A stretch of DNA of 64,000 nucleotides from Sternotherus odoratus (GCA_032164245.1 JAVMKO010000021.1:9864285-9928284), one strand, 5' to 3'; shown: positions 21,501 through 29,765, counted from the stretch's first letter. The notes: generated by a model from the letters alone, not told the origin. Numbers and translations: made by a program.

Positions 21501-24500
21501 GAAGATGATAAGGAGGAGGAGGAGAAGAAGGGTAGGTGTAAAACTGGAACTAGCAGCATGTCAGACTGCTCCCTAGAGCCTGTCCTATATGCAGGACTCT
21601 GTAATGTGAGGGATGAGTAAAGCTGCGTTTTTGTTACAGAAGTTAACGGTTCTGCTTATGGATTGCTGATGATGGATGTGTGGGTGTGTGAGACATGACG
21701 TTTGAACCACTCCACTATCAGTGGGAACCTTGGACAAGTTGCCAGACTTAAACCCGGGTTATATGGGAGGCAGTAGAGAACAGGAGTTTAGCAACAACAC
21801 CCCAGTGACACATAGGACTGACCAGTGCTTAACATAGTCTGGAAAGAGCATGTTGGGGGTGTCTCGTAATCCGAGGCAGCTGCTTTGATAAGACAGTGCT
21901 TTAAGTGCAACCTGGCTTAATAAAAAAAACAACAAATGTTGCCAGGTCTATGACTCCTTCTAACCGTCCCTATCCTCACATTTTAAGCACTGACTGACTC
22001 GTCTACTCTCCACAAGTGCTCTAATTTCACCCAGGCTGGAGAATCTTCTTCTTTCCCAAGACAGACTCTACTTTCTCCGATTCTGGTTCTGGGTGGGTGT
22101 ATCAAGGGCAGCTCTGGTCTGGCAACTGTGAAATTCCATCCTTGTGTCACCATCCCAACAATTACTCTGTTTTCCATCTTAGTGGTATTCCTTGGGCTTT
22201 GAGACAATGTCTGATACTTCTGTGCTATTGCCCTCAATGCTCTGCTCCACCTGGCTTAAGGATCATCCCTCCGCTAAAGTTTCAATGTGAGGCGTTAGGT
22301 ATTTTGGAAAGGGGAGGAACAAACATCTGAGTTGTCTGGTTCCTTGGGCTTACGAAGCCTATCGCCCCAAACTCCTTCACAATACCACAGCGTCTAGCCA
22401 CTTGCCCTAATTACCTTAGCCCTGGCTTGCCGCAGTGGGGCCCTCCTAGTGTGTTTGTTTCATCCACAAGACATTGGGTATGGTTCTCTTCATTGGTAGA
22501 ATGAGTGTAGTGCTGTGAATTGGTGGCTAATTTATCTTTAACAAACTGCAGGCCACATGTCCGCAAATGCAGCCTGAGCCACTGACCATTCTAACCTGTT
22601 CCAAAGAGAAATACGCAGGTAACAAGCCGTAGCAGGGCGGCGACTCATCCCTGCGGCGCCTCCTGCTGGTCTGTGTGGGAATTAGCTCTCCAGCCTTTGG
22701 AGCGCCCTCTGCAGGCTGATGTCCTGCTTGCTGCTGGCCCAGAGTCCCTCCCTGGACCCTGGTGCCCTCTTCCCTTGGGTGCTGCACCCCTGCAGTACCC
22801 CTTCAGGTCTTAGGGTCTCCCCTCCCTGGGGAACCCCCACCCTCTGTCCCCACCTTGCCTCAGTCTAGGGCTAGGCAACTGCCGGTCACCCCCCGTTTAC
22901 TGGGGCAGACTGCAGTATCATTGCCTCTCATCACTGGCAAGGGGGGTTGGCCTGCTGCCTCCGTAGCCCTGGGCTGCCCCCTGCGACCCTAGTACCCTTT
23001 GTGGGGCCTTCTCCTAGGCCCTGCAGCCTGGGGGTTTCCAGACCAGAGCTTCCCCAAGCTCCTCTAGCCTTGCCCCAGCCCTGCTTCACTCTAGCTCCCA
23101 GCAGCTAGGCCTGTCTGCCTCTGCAAACAGAGGAGACTATCTCTCTGCACCAAACTGAGCCCTTTTATCAGGGCCAGCTGGGCCGTAATTAAACCAGCCA
23201 CAGCTGTGGCTGCCCGGCCCAATCAGCCTGGAGCTGCTTGCCCCCAGCCACAGCCCTTTGCAGGGCTGTTTAAAACCCTTTTCCACTGGAGTGGGGCAGC
23301 TGCCCCACTACACAAGCTTAGAATGATGTGACTGTTAGTGGAGTCCTCAGAACAACTACACAAAGGCTGCAACCTGAGCCATATCATTGCGGGCTCCCTG
23401 AGATCTGGTACAATACAGCCTGTTGCCAGATTTTCAAAAATCTGTGTCCCTGCCACCCAAAAACATTCTGCAGCTTAGTTGACTTCAGACATAAGCTGTC
23501 TTGAGTCTCTGCTGGTTTGTTCTCTCTCTTCCTGTTGCCGGGACAACTGCCATAGTTACTGTGAAGATTTATGACTGATTGGAGGACAGTAGAATACAGA
23601 GCTTCAGGGTGCCGCAAGTGGCTCAAAACAGGTTGCTGCCCCAGACTAAGACTTCAAGTGTGGATACCTGAAGGGTTCCCAAACTCTGCCCCACATATGC
23701 AGTGTAGGTGGCATTATCTGTTTGCTTTTCTACTGTCACTTTGAAGGTGACAGCCTCACCAGTGATTTCTAATGTAATCAGACCTCCGACTGGTGTCTGA
23801 TTTGCCAGGTGGGGCTGGTGAGTCGTTGCTATTTCTCTGCCTCTTTGCTATGAGATTTTTCTTTTCTAGATGAGAAAGAAGAGGAAAAAGCCAAAGAGGA
23901 GAAAGCAGAACCCAAAGGGTGAGACCTACTTCTGCCTCTACGGATTTTCGCCACCCCACTTTAGGATGTAATGTGACTTAGGTGTCTTGAAATTGAGCAG
24001 GGTGGTTTTCTAAGTGCTGGCTGTTGGTGACTGTTCCGGAGTTTCTCCATCTGTAAATTGTAGATAATACCTCTTTTAGGAAAGCACTTTGACGTCCTTG
24101 GATGAAAGGTGCTAGAGGAATGCTTTAAAATATTTTGCATTGTGTGTGTATAAGGTAAGGGCAGATGTTAGTGCATCTGTTGAGACAGGACCTCGGGGTA
24201 AAGTCTTTAACATGCTACTCTACTATTTTGCTACACTTGATCACAATCTAATTCAGAGGTTCTCAAACTTACCTTGTTAGCAACCCCTTTTTCAAAATGA
24301 GCTTTGTCTCGCGACCCAGATATGTCTGCCGAATTGAATTGTTCTGCGGCATATCGGCAGACATGCCGTGCGCGTGTGTGTGTCCGCTGAAAGCAGAAAC
24401 GACCAATTCAGTGGGTTTCTGGCGGATACGCTGATGCCAGAAGGATTTGATTTGGCCATATTTCAGCAGCATCAGGGGTTTATGACCCCCCGGGAAGTTG

Positions 24501-24608
24501 TGACCTTCAGTTTGAGAACCACTGATTCTCAGTCGTCTTTGTCAGTTCATTAACATATGCTCTCCACTCTTGGCTTACAGGGTAAAGGAAGAGACTAAAT
24601 CGGCCTAA
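473..24608 (+). CDS. HDAC1: Histone deacetylase 1 (14 coding exons)
   Basis: Class I zinc-dependent histone deacetylase, the nuclear catalytic subunit of the Sin3, NuRD and CoREST complexes; it removes acetyl groups from histone lysines. Coding exons: 473-521, 9810-9922, 10465-10582, 14989-15063, 16643-16781, 17405-17546, 19184-19276, 19551-19659, 19834-19974, 20451-20559, 20676-20806, 21385-21531, 23870-23918, 24581-24608. They sum to 1443 nt, or 480 residues plus stop; human HDAC1 has 482. Every intron is GT-AG and the phases join cleanly. Residues numbered as in human HDAC1 are all present: H140 and H141, D176 and H178, D264, and Y303 in GGGGYT. The acidic and lysine-rich tail keeps an IACDE motif (Rb-pocket type; IACEE in human) and the SDSEDE serines that CK2 phosphorylates in mammals. 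The start ATG lies in AAAATGG and opens [14 protein letters not shown]2 is the closest alternative, but tail and synteny favour HDAC1. Confidence 0.98.
540..5700 (+). repeat. Large G-rich minisatellite in HDAC1 intron 1
   Basis: Roughly 100-110 tandem units, mostly 43-56 bp, fill about 5.1 kb. On the + strand a unit is a run of GAG/AGG triplets, then GGGGGCGCTGGAGGAGGACC, then TGTGGGGGGG and TGAGA. Length changes come mainly from the number of GAG triplets and the length of the G-run. First and last units read GGGCCTG where interior units read GGACCTG. Six units between about 4816 and 5095 carry a duplicated GAC (GACGACCTG). The + strand is almost pure purine and G. The array starts within about 30 bases of the exon 1 donor. 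Confidence 0.98.
5701..5984. other. Unique flank of the minisatellite
   Basis: Unique intron sequence after the array, with no recognisable repeat or gene. Confidence 0.5.
5985..6130 (+). mobile_element. SINE tail fragment (5S-SINE type)
   Basis: GGGTGTTAGCCCCTGGTGCC, then CTGGCCAAATTGCAACC and ATTCCACTCTGCCTCC, resembles the 3' body of the 5S-rRNA-derived SINE better preserved at 17850-18340. The 5S head is missing here. Family placement is by eye. Confidence 0.45.
6270..6868 (+). mobile_element. G-rich non-autonomous element with internal repeats
   Basis: A GC-rich head (CAGCGCTCTGGCCCACTGCT) is followed by about six diverged copies of a unit near 55 bp around 'GGGGGCAGTCAGGGGA...GGGGGGTTGGATGGG' (6450-6790). 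The tail is CACAGCCTTCCCTGCC, then GTTTGCCCACGCCTG. The tail resembles the end of hAT-type elements common in turtles. The left terminus is not clear. Confidence 0.5.
7075..7360. mobile_element. MITE with TTA target duplication and internal palindromes
   Basis: TTA (7072-7074 and 7361-7363) flanks ends GGGCTTGTCCTCACTA and TAGTGAAGACCAGCCC, which are imperfect inverted repeats. The 286-bp interior holds three hairpins: CTTCAGCTAC/GTAGCTGAAG near 7120-7148, CAGCTT-type arms near 7220-7262, and GCGATCGATTTAT/ATAAATCGATCGC near 7276-7320. Size and TTA duplication fit PIF/Harbinger-type MITEs. It has no coding capacity. Confidence 0.8.
7996..8248. mobile_element. MITE with TTA target duplication
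   Basis: Terminal inverted repeats GGGTATGTCTACAC and GTGTAGACATATCC differ at one position. They are flanked by TTA at 7993-7995 and 8249-8251. The interior (253 bp) is AT-rich with TTTAACC-like segments. This is the PIF/Harbinger-like MITE form, related in its ends to 39918-40186. Confidence 0.8.
8249..8980. other. HDAC1 intron 1, unique
   Basis: AT-rich intron sequence in which I recognise no repeat, exon or motif. Confidence 0.5.
8985..9110 (-). mobile_element. tRNA-derived SINE fragment (MIR-like core)
   Basis: CCATTTTACAGATGAGGAAG, then CTGAGGCAGAGAG and TTAGAACTCGAGAGTTCCTG, is the reverse complement of the conserved '...TCACTT..CTGTGCCTCAGTTT' SINE core. It is truncated and diverged. 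Confidence 0.6.
9204..9326. mobile_element. Short PLE-type insertion with hairpin
   Basis: An 11-bp duplication CTAGAAGGTTT (9204-9214 and 9316-9326) flanks sequence with CCTGTTAGTCTG and TGTAGCACCTTAGAGACTTA, which are PLE terminal motifs. It ends in a perfect 13-bp hairpin GTTTATTTCAGCA/TGCTGAAATAAAC (9288-9316, loop TCA). It has no coding interior. Confidence 0.7.
9810..9922 (+). CDS. HDAC1: HDAC1 exon 2
   Basis: Acceptor CTCTCAG, donor GTAAGT. Encodes residues 17-54, including the [18 protein letters not shown] stretch of the deacetylase domain N-terminus. Confidence 0.97.
10465..10582 (+). CDS. HDAC1: HDAC1 exon 3
   Basis: Acceptor TCCTTGCAG, donor GTAAGC. Encodes residues 55-93 ([20 protein letters not shown] onward) and the first base of codon 94. 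D99 follows in exon 4. Confidence 0.97.
11370..11430 (+). mobile_element. CR1 LINE 3' tail fragment
   Basis: GATGTTGAACTAAATGACT, then AAAGGTCCTTTCTGGCCTTA, resembles the extreme 3' end of sauropsid CR1 elements. The rest of 10583-12313 (intron 3) shows nothing recognisable. Confidence 0.45.
12314..12540 (+). mobile_element. tRNA-derived SINE (turtle Cry type)
   Basis: A tRNA-like head (GAGTGGCAGAGTGGCCTAAA, with a B-box region GGTTCTTCC) is followed by the core TGGGTGACCTTGGGCAAGTC and CCTCAGTTTTCCTATCTATA. The tail is GTAAAGTGCTCTTTGATCTG, then AAAAGAGCTATGTGGTATTA. This is the layout of the abundant tRNA-Lys-type SINE of turtles. Full-length but diverged. Confidence 0.8.
12541..13656. other. 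HDAC1 intron 3, unique
   Basis: AT-rich intron sequence with an A-run (13624-13637) just before the PLE. No exon or known repeat is visible. Confidence 0.5.
13657..14554 (+). mobile_element. Penelope-like element, 5'-truncated, with target duplication
   Basis: A perfect 18-bp direct repeat (13657-13674 and 14537-14554, CTTTCTAACAGGGTTAAC) brackets an insert of about 862 bp. The insert starts with AAAGTCCTGTGGCACCTTAA, then TTTTGAAGCATAAGCTTTCG. It ends with the inverse (CGAAAGCTCATGCTTCAAAA, then GTGCCACAGGACTTTGTTAA) plus CTATTCCAGACTAACACGGC. Inverted terminal arms around a coding interior are typical of PLEs. The interior carries only the endonuclease end, with the reverse transcriptase lost. 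It sits in HDAC1 intron 3 in sense orientation. Confidence 0.9.
13729..14304 (+). pseudogene. PLE GIY-YIG endonuclease fragment
   Basis: An open frame of 191 codons matches the C-terminal part of Penelope-like polyproteins. A cysteine cluster (C30, C35, C38 in CNKPRCQLC) precedes a GIY-YIG endonuclease core: VIYAI at 68-72, [13 protein letters not shown] at 81-93, then INAHKSDI and GEHFNLPGH. The GIY-YIG domain nicks target DNA in this class. The reverse transcriptase half upstream is absent, so this is a dead fragment although the frame is open. The ATG at 13729 is incidental. Confidence 0.85.
14555..14988. other. HDAC1 intron 3, 3' part
   Basis: Unique sequence between the PLE and exon 4. 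Nothing recognisable. Confidence 0.5.
14989..15063 (+). CDS. HDAC1: HDAC1 exon 4
   Basis: Acceptor TTTTCAAG, donor GTAAGC. Encodes about residues 94-118 ([20 protein letters not shown]), including D99 at the rim of the active-site tunnel. Human has LSTGG where this reads LSAGG. Confidence 0.97.
15856..16012 (+). mobile_element. CR1 LINE 3' region fragment
   Basis: ATAAGAATGGCTGTACTGGG, then TCAGACCAAAGGTCAATCTA, GCCCAGTATCCTGTCTTTGG and TGGCCAATGCCAGGTGCCCC, is the familiar CR1 3' untranslated segment of turtles. It stops abruptly at an A-run (16012-16021) where the tRNA-like sequence begins. The upstream part of intron 4 (15064-15855) shows nothing recognisable. Confidence 0.85.
16025..16096 (-). 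pseudogene. tRNA-Gln(CTG)-derived pseudogene
   Basis: On the - strand GTTCCATGGTGTAAATGGTT, then AGCACTCAACTCTGATTGCT and GAGTTCAAATCTTAGTGGAA, follows vertebrate tRNA-Gln through the acceptor stem, D arm and T arm. A box (TGGTGTAAATGG) and B box (GTTCAAATC) are intact. An oligo-T run follows on the same strand. The anticodon arm has lost a base and its stem no longer pairs, and the first acceptor pair is mismatched. It is therefore a decayed copy, though a polymerase III transcript is still conceivable. Confidence 0.7.
16097..16642. other. HDAC1 intron 4, 3' part
   Basis: No recognised element. Intron 5 (16782-17404) likewise shows nothing. Confidence 0.45.
16643..16781 (+). CDS. HDAC1: HDAC1 exon 5 (HH catalytic dyad)
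   Basis: Acceptor CCCTGCAG, donor GTATGT. Encodes residues 119-164, including [15 protein letters not shown] with the catalytic pair H140/H141 and tunnel residue F150. Confidence 0.97.
17405..17546 (+). CDS. HDAC1: HDAC1 exon 6 (zinc ligands)
   Basis: Acceptor GATTCTAG, donor GTGAGA. Encodes residues 165-212. [10 protein letters not shown] supplies zinc ligands D176 and H178; F205 of the acyl tunnel is in EYFPG. Residue 196 reads Ala (VMTASFHK) where human has Val. Confidence 0.97.
17850..18340 (+). mobile_element. 5S rRNA-derived SINE
   Basis: The head (about 17865-17938) follows the internal promoter half of 5S rRNA: GATCTC, TATGCATGGTCTGGCC, then AGTACTTGAATGGGAGACCT and GGAGCACCTTGCGCTGT. 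The body is ATTTCAAATAAGACACAACT, GGTCATTGACAATACCATG, then GTTAACCCTAGGGTCATGG and CTGGCCTAAATTCCCCCTTG, as in SINE3-type or AmnSINE-like 5S SINEs. It is diverged by many substitutions, so old. It lies in HDAC1 intron 6. Confidence 0.75.
18341..19183. other. HDAC1 intron 6, 3' part
   Basis: No recognised repeat or exon. Confidence 0.45.
19184..19276 (+). CDS. HDAC1: HDAC1 exon 7
   Basis: Acceptor TTTAATAG, donor GTAAGT. Exactly 31 codons (residues 213-243), [19 protein letters not shown] onward. Confidence 0.97.
19551..19659 (+). CDS. HDAC1: HDAC1 exon 8 (third zinc ligand)
   Basis: Acceptor CTTGTCCAG, donor GTAAGA. Encodes residues 244-279. [14 protein letters not shown] carries zinc ligand D264. 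It reads SAVALQCG where human has SAVVLQCG. Confidence 0.97.
19834..19974 (+). CDS. HDAC1: HDAC1 exon 9 (catalytic tyrosine)
   Basis: Acceptor TGCCGCAG, donor GTAAGA. Encodes residues 280-326. [17 protein letters not shown] contains Y303, which polarises the substrate carbonyl. Confidence 0.97.
20451..20559 (+). CDS. HDAC1: HDAC1 exon 10
   Basis: Acceptor TTTGTGCAG, donor GTAAGT. Encodes [19 protein letters not shown] and [15 protein letters not shown], the C-terminal part of the deacetylase fold. Confidence 0.97.
20676..20806 (+). CDS. HDAC1: HDAC1 exon 11
   Basis: Acceptor TTGTTGTAG, donor GTAAGT. Encodes the last helix ([19 protein letters not shown]) and the start of the acidic tail ([12 protein letters not shown]). 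Confidence 0.97.
21385..21531 (+). CDS. HDAC1: HDAC1 exon 12 (Rb motif and CK2 serines)
   Basis: Acceptor TGTTCTCAG, donor GTAGGT. Encodes [19 protein letters not shown] and the lysine-rich [12 protein letters not shown] stretch. The serines of SDSED correspond to human S421 and S423. Confidence 0.96.
21532..22621. other. HDAC1 intron 12, 5' part
   Basis: Unique sequence. The shorter introns 9 (19975-20450) and 11 (20807-21384) also hold nothing I can name. Confidence 0.45.
22629..23311. mobile_element. GC-rich element with short inverted ends and 7-bp duplication
   Basis: ACAAGCC (22622-22628) and ACAAGCT (23312-23318) flank a 683-bp block in an otherwise AT-richer intron. Its ends are imperfect inverted repeats: GTAGCAGGGCGGC at the left, and the complement of GGGGCAGCTGCCCCACTAC at the right. 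On the - strand GATAAAAGGGCTC looks like a TATA region, so a solo LTR is an alternative. The family is not identified. Confidence 0.55.
23319..23869. other. HDAC1 intron 12, 3' part
   Basis: Unique sequence up to exon 13. Nothing recognisable. Confidence 0.45.
23870..23918 (+). CDS. HDAC1: HDAC1 exon 13
   Basis: Acceptor CTTTTCTAG, donor GTGAGA. A short exon of acidic and lysine residues ([17 protein letters not shown]). Confidence 0.95.
24035..24130 (+). mobile_element. SINE tail fragment
   Basis: GTTTCTCCATCTGTAAATTG, then TAGATAATACCTCTTTTAGG, AAAGCACTTTGACGTCCTTG and AAAGGTGCTAGAGGAA, is the 3' part of the tRNA-derived SINE seen complete at 12314-12540. Confidence 0.6.
24254..24524. mobile_element. 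Non-autonomous hAT element
   Basis: The ends CAGAGGTTCTCAAAC and GTTTGAGAACCACTG are classic hAT terminal inverted repeats, with one mismatch. The 271-bp interior includes a palindromic stretch around 'GTCTGCCGAATTG...CATATCGGCAGAC' (24327-24363). No matching 8-bp duplication is evident. It sits in HDAC1 intron 13, close to the last exon. Confidence 0.8.
24581..24608 (+). CDS. HDAC1: HDAC1 exon 14 (stop)
   Basis: Acceptor GCTTACAG. Encodes the C-terminus VKEETKSA followed by TAA at 24606-24608. Confidence 0.95.
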
Positions 24609-26190
24609 GATGACTGCAGCTGGACAATACCTTTCAGTACATAGTTATAAGTTTGCTTCTCTGGTAGCCTCCCATTCCACAGGATTTATATTTTATATGT
24701 TTCTGTATATATTTCTATATAAATATATAAAAGACTTAAGAACTGTAAATTATTCCTTGCTGCATTCCGAGAGCAGATGGGGAGGATTCTGAGTAGACAG
24801 ACCTGCACTCCTCAGAATGAGCAGCAGGGAAGTTTCACTCTTGCCTTCCACTGCCTCTTTGGTGTTTGTTTGTTTTTTTTAAAAACATCATTTTCCTCTC
24901 CTCTACCATCTCTTTGAAATAACAGCCCCTTGAAGAATACTGGTTTGTTTTTTTTAAAGTAGAAATAGTGTCTGACTTTCAGGTCAGGTGGAAATATGGC
25001 CATGAAACTTTGTGGGAGATCTTTGAGTTCCCACGTTATGCCTGTGAGAGAAACTGCTCCTATGGTCTTTGGTCCATTGACACCATAGTAAGTAACTGTG
25101 CAAGCTGATGCCAGTTCTCAGGGTCAAATAGTGCAGTTCTTGACTAAAGTTGGCTATCCATCTGCAGTGGATTTGTGGAAGGAGTTGAAGCAGTTTGCAA
25201 GTAAATATATAAAGTTTGCTGATGTATCAGCCCAAGGTGCCCTGCTCTTAAGGTATAGCTCTAGATAGCACAAAATGAAAACTGCCAGTTAGCTGATGTT
25301 TTAAATAAAACTTTCTAAAGCGGATCCTTTTAAGTCATGTTAGTGTGGCAGCATTCTACATCTCATAGGAGAGAAGGGCTCAAAAGAATATTTTTCTTCT
25401 TCTACCAAAACCCCTTTGTGGGGGGAAATGCATTACTGCCCATTCTCCTCCTGTGTAGCTCTCCCTGCTTTTTCCCCACTCAGCTACCCATGATTACATA
25501 ATGTGTATTCTGAGTGCTCTGTCTGTCCTAGACTGAAACCACTATGACAATCCCAAGTCAGCTAAAGACCAGACGGCAAAGAGCCTGGTTGAAACTGCAT
25601 GTCCATGTGGCACTTGCTGAAAATTCTCATCTGATGTGAAGCACAAATGATTTTAGATAGGACCTTTCTCTTTGTCCAGGCCAGTAACTGTGGGGAACCC
25701 TTGGAACCTGCAACTTAAGTGGCTGTCTTTGTAATGGAAAAGCAGCATCCCCTAACTGTTGCTTGAGAACAGAACTGGCCTTTACCTTGCATCTCACTTC
25801 TCATAACTAATCAGTGGATGAGCTTTCTGTGAAATGCTTCACTGAGCTCCAGCCTTGCAGAAGTTCTGCAGGCAGCTTTCAGTTGCTGTTTTCTCAGGGG
25901 GATACCTCTGTCCACTCAAGTATCTGTACCTCCCACAGAGCGATGCTGATGGTTTCAACTCCAGTACTGCTGCTAACTTAACACAGGTTATTTTTAAATG
26001 TTTATTTTTTTTAACTACTCTTCCACCAGGTCTAGTGTGTTGAAGCAGACCGCGGCTCCTCCTGCTCTTATGTTTTTGTGAAGTGAGAGAGATCATTATC
26101 TGTGTGTCTGGGGGGGGAAATATTGGGGTTTTTTAAAAGATGCCTTTTATTTTGAAAATCTTTGTAATAAAAATGACATTTCTATATTGG
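24609..26190 (+). other. HDAC1: HDAC1 3' UTR with two poly(A) signals
   Basis: Unique, partly AU-rich sequence after the stop codon. AATAAA occurs at 25304-25309 and again at 26166-26171, so short and long 3' ends are possible. The second, after an extended T-rich stretch, is the likelier main end. The exact cleavage site is inferred. Confidence 0.7.
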
Positions 26191-27885
26191 TGTGGATTGT
26201 TCCTCTTTGTGGTCAGAGGACATAGGAGGGGAAGGGGGTGTACTTGTTTTGTAGGTTGCAGACTAGTGATGACCAAGTAGTATAGATCACTGTTGAAAAG
26301 CTTAGCCATTGAAATTAGAGGCTTTGGGTGATAGGACGTACTAAGCGATTAGTAAGAAAACTGACCTGTATTCATCCTTTGAAGCCAATGTGTTGATAGG
26401 AGGGCTGAATTTGCTCTGTTTTGCTAATTTCATTTACAAGTTTCTTGAAACACAGGTAAGACCTTAAACACTTTGTATGGGCATCTTAATTCTGCTCCAT
26501 GGTTCCTCCATTGTACCCTCTCCCCTTACATTTTACACTAAGCAGGAGAGGGGTTTCTTCTTTCCACTCCCCTTAAGCAGTTCACAGCTATTCTTATGCT
26601 GCACTCCTCATTGCAACTAGTGTGTACCTTGGTTTGGACTTCCCCTGGAGAAGTCTAGTCTCTCATCCTTACAAAGCTGTCTCAGTCCTTTCTGAAGTTG
26701 ATTCGCTTCAGTCAGCTGCTTAGTGAGGAGACAGCTGACTCCTGCCCTTTGGGCAGTTACTGCTGCTATAAAGTGGAAGAGGGGGGGAAATGGTGTTAAG
26801 TATAAGAATGTTTTGCTGCAGTTCAACTGAAATCTAGAAACCTCTTAAATGAGATCAGATTACAGTGCTGGATTCAGTTCTAGGACTGCTATGTGCTATT
26901 GTGTACAGTGCAGGAAAATCTGACAAAGGGTTCATAAACTAGCATTTCCCTCCCTGGGGAGCAACCTATTCCAGCAGCAAGTGGGTCATCAATCCTTTTA
27001 CATCCCTTTCATTTATCCCCTTTGTCTATTAATTTGAAGGGGGAAGGTGGGCATCTCCCTTTCCAAGGGATGAGATGCTGCCAACACAATATGGGGTGTA
27101 GTCACCGTGAATGTTAGCATGCATGTCTCCCTGTGGTTCAGGAATACTCAAAATGGCTGCCACAGCTAACCCTATAGCAGTCCATAGTGTTGAATGCAAG
27201 ATTATATGGTGTAAAATGATCCCTAGTGGCTAATGTGTAGCAGGACCACCTTCAAAGTGTAAGTTAAAGAGAACAGTCTGTAGGACAACACCAGCTTTGC
27301 TGAAGGTACTGGTTTCCTAATCCAAGCTTATGCAGTAGATATGAGTGAGCAACAGATGGTACCTAGTTACAAGATCAGTCAAGTTTAGCCTCAGAACTGA
27401 GGGAGCATGGACCCTGCTATAAGATATTTAAATGAGTCAAGTACTTTGCCATACAGGGGTGCATGAGTAGAATCAATACTAGGCATTAATCCACCTATAG
27501 CTGCCCATATTCCCACCCACCCTTAACTCAGATGACTCAGGACCTATCTACAAATATTTAAAAGGATCCCTAAATGAAAATCAGTGCAGACTACAGCCCC
27601 CATAGAACCTGTAAAATGAGCCTTAAAGGGTGCAGAGCTCATGCTCGCTGGTTTGACAGAAAAAGCCTGACCTCTTGTCAAGTGAACAGAAGTCACTTGT
27701 TTAGTTTCCAGCTGTACCCCAGGCTCCTAAGTAAATTTGGACAAACCCCCTAATCTGTGCCTGAATTCAGACTAAACTGTTTACTTCCCTACCTCCAAAG
27801 TGCTCCCCCACACCGTGATCAGCTATGCATGTCAACCCCAGTCACGTCATTACAGGCTCCTATCAAGGTGGCCTGTTAGAATTAA
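26191..27885. other. HDAC1-MARCKSL1 intergenic region
   Basis: Unique sequence between the two convergent genes. No exon, RNA gene or repeat recognised. Confidence 0.5.
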
Positions 27886-28070
27886 GAATCAGAGGTGGAG
27901 CTGTGTTAGTCTGGGTTTGCAGAAGCAACAGAGTCTTGTGGCACCTTAGAGACTGACAAAAGTATTGAAGCATATGGTTTCCACTTAATCATATGCATAC
28001 ACTGGAAGTTATTAGCCCACAAAAGCGTATGCTTCATTACTTTTGTTAGTCTTTAAAGGTGCCACAGGAC
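27886..28070. mobile_element. PLE terminal fragment, hairpin type
   Basis: AGAATCAGAGGTGGAGCTGT, then GTTAGTCTGGGTTTGC and CTTGTGGCACCTTAGAGACT, is followed by the inverse arm ATTAGCCCACAAAAGCGTAT, TTTTGTTAGTCTTTAAAGGT and GCCACAGGAC. The arms face each other with no coding interior. It is more diverged than the copies at 32 kb and 46 kb. Confidence 0.75.
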
Positions 28071-28416
28071 AGTCACTTATGTTTACCTAAAGCCAACTCA
28101 AATACTGTGCACACCTAAAAGACTGGGGTTTAATGATCAGTAAGTTGTAGAGGTCAAGTAAACTATTCCATTTAGGGAATCTAGTCAGGCTCATACAACA
28201 TGCAAGAAAGTTAAATAGCAGGAGGCAATCTGGAACACATCCTGCAGAAGGGGGTGTAGCTTGTCTAGCTTTTGATGTGCTCAAATCAATTGTGTGCTAC
28301 TACAGTTAGGAATAGTGAGTACAACTGCCAGGAGGCTAACTAAGCAACCATTAGCATCAGTATCTCCTGCAGTTTCCCAGAGAGAGTCAACAAGTATACC
28401 CAGAAAGGGGTCACAA

Positions 28417-29150
28417 TTTATTCCTTTCAAATGTTACAAGGAAACCCAGAAAGTTGTGGGTTTGTGTTTTTTTTAAGAGTTAGAAAATTGCAAATCATGT
28501 TTTTTGGCCATTAAAAATTATTTACAGAGAAAACAAAAAACTTCACATTATACAGTTTACTCTCCCTCCCCTGACCCCAGAAAAGTTACCCCTTAGAAGT
28601 AAAATTAAACACAGCGGACTTACAAGCTTTATGGTTTTAAGCCAATAGTAAGACATTATAAAAAAAAACTAACCAGATTAGCTTTTAAACTGTTGTTTCT
28701 ATAAAAAGCCCAAAATACTTTAAATGAAGTCAGAACCAGGAATTTAAACCAAAGAAAAAAAATCTGTTGAACAGTCAGTTGCTTATTGGACTTTGAAGGC
28801 GGCTTGGAGGATTAGTGGGAAAGAGGCAGGTCAGCAGAGAGCCAAGAGTTTGGTGTAATAGAGGGAGGCTCTGTCTGACTAGATTCCAGTTATGTCCAGG
28901 ATCATCATCCTCCCCTTTTAAAGGATTCAGGCAAACTAGTCCCAAGTTGTGGTGGTGGGAATCCAGACCAGTTTTCTAACAGTGAGCTGCATGGAAGGGA
29001 GAGAAATCATTTCAGGCATCTTAATTTTAGGTGTTGTCAGTTCTACTTTGAACAGACAGGTGGTGCGTGGGCAAGGCAGCAAGTCCAGTGTTATTGGGAT
29101 GAAGAGGATGGCACAAGAAGTCTTTAAGTTATGACAATGTCAGGTGGGCT
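28417..29150 (-). other. MARCKSL1: MARCKSL1 3' UTR (inferred)
   Basis: Unique sequence downstream of the MARCKSL1 stop. A candidate AATAAA on the - strand lies at 28422-28417. The true 3' end is not fixed by sequence alone, so the limit is an inference. Confidence 0.45.
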
Positions 29151-29765
29151 CTACTCTTCCTTCTGCTCAGTTGCTGCAGGTGTTGTACTGGCCTCAGGCT
29201 CCACAGGTTTTGAGGACTCCTCAGGCTTAGCTGTAGCCTCCTGGCTTTCCCCCAGCTGCTGCTTCTCCTCCTTGGGTTCCCCTGCTTCATCTTCCCTTTT
29301 AGGTTCTCCTTCCTGCTTCCCCTCAGCAGCAGGGCTGCTGTCCACTGCAGCAGCTTTCTCCTCCGCTTTCCCTTCCTGTGTTGTACTGGTCTGCTCTGTT
29401 TCATTGGTAGAGCAGGTAGGGTTCTCCTCTCCTTTGGCTTCTGCTTTGGCCTGGTCATCGGTGGGAGAGGATACAACAGAATCCCCAGCCTCTTTCTTCT
29501 TCCTGAAGGAGATCCCGCTCAGCTTGAAGGGCTTCTTAAAAGAGAACTTCTTCTTCTTCTTGGGGGTCTCCTTGCAGGCAGCAGCACCATCAGGCTTGGC
29601 CTCCCCACCTTCAGCCGCTGGGGCGGACTCAATGGCATCTCCACTGCCCGACTCTGCCTTGGCCTCCTCTTTGACAGGCTCAGCAGATCCATTGCCATTC
29701 AATGGTGGGGCTTCTCCATCCGCCTGTGGTGAGACATCACCATTTATCTTCACGTGGCCATTCTC
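29151..29765 (-). CDS. MARCKSL1: MARCKSL1 exon 2
   Basis: Starts after the acceptor AG (29767-29766) with GAG AAT GGC and ends at TAG (29153-29151). It contains the effector domain and the acidic C-terminus ending TEQKEE. Confidence 0.95.
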   Translation of the reverse strand, partial: ENGHVKINGDVSPQADGEAPPLNGNGSAEPVKEEAKAESGSGDAIESAPAAEGGEAKPDGAAACKETPKKKKKFSFKKPFKLSGISFRKKKEAGDSVVSSPTDDQAKAEAKGEENPTCSTNETEQTSTTQEGKAEEKAAAVDSSPAAEGKQEGEPKREDEAGEPKEEKQQLGESQEATAKPEESSKPVEPEASTTPAATEQKEE

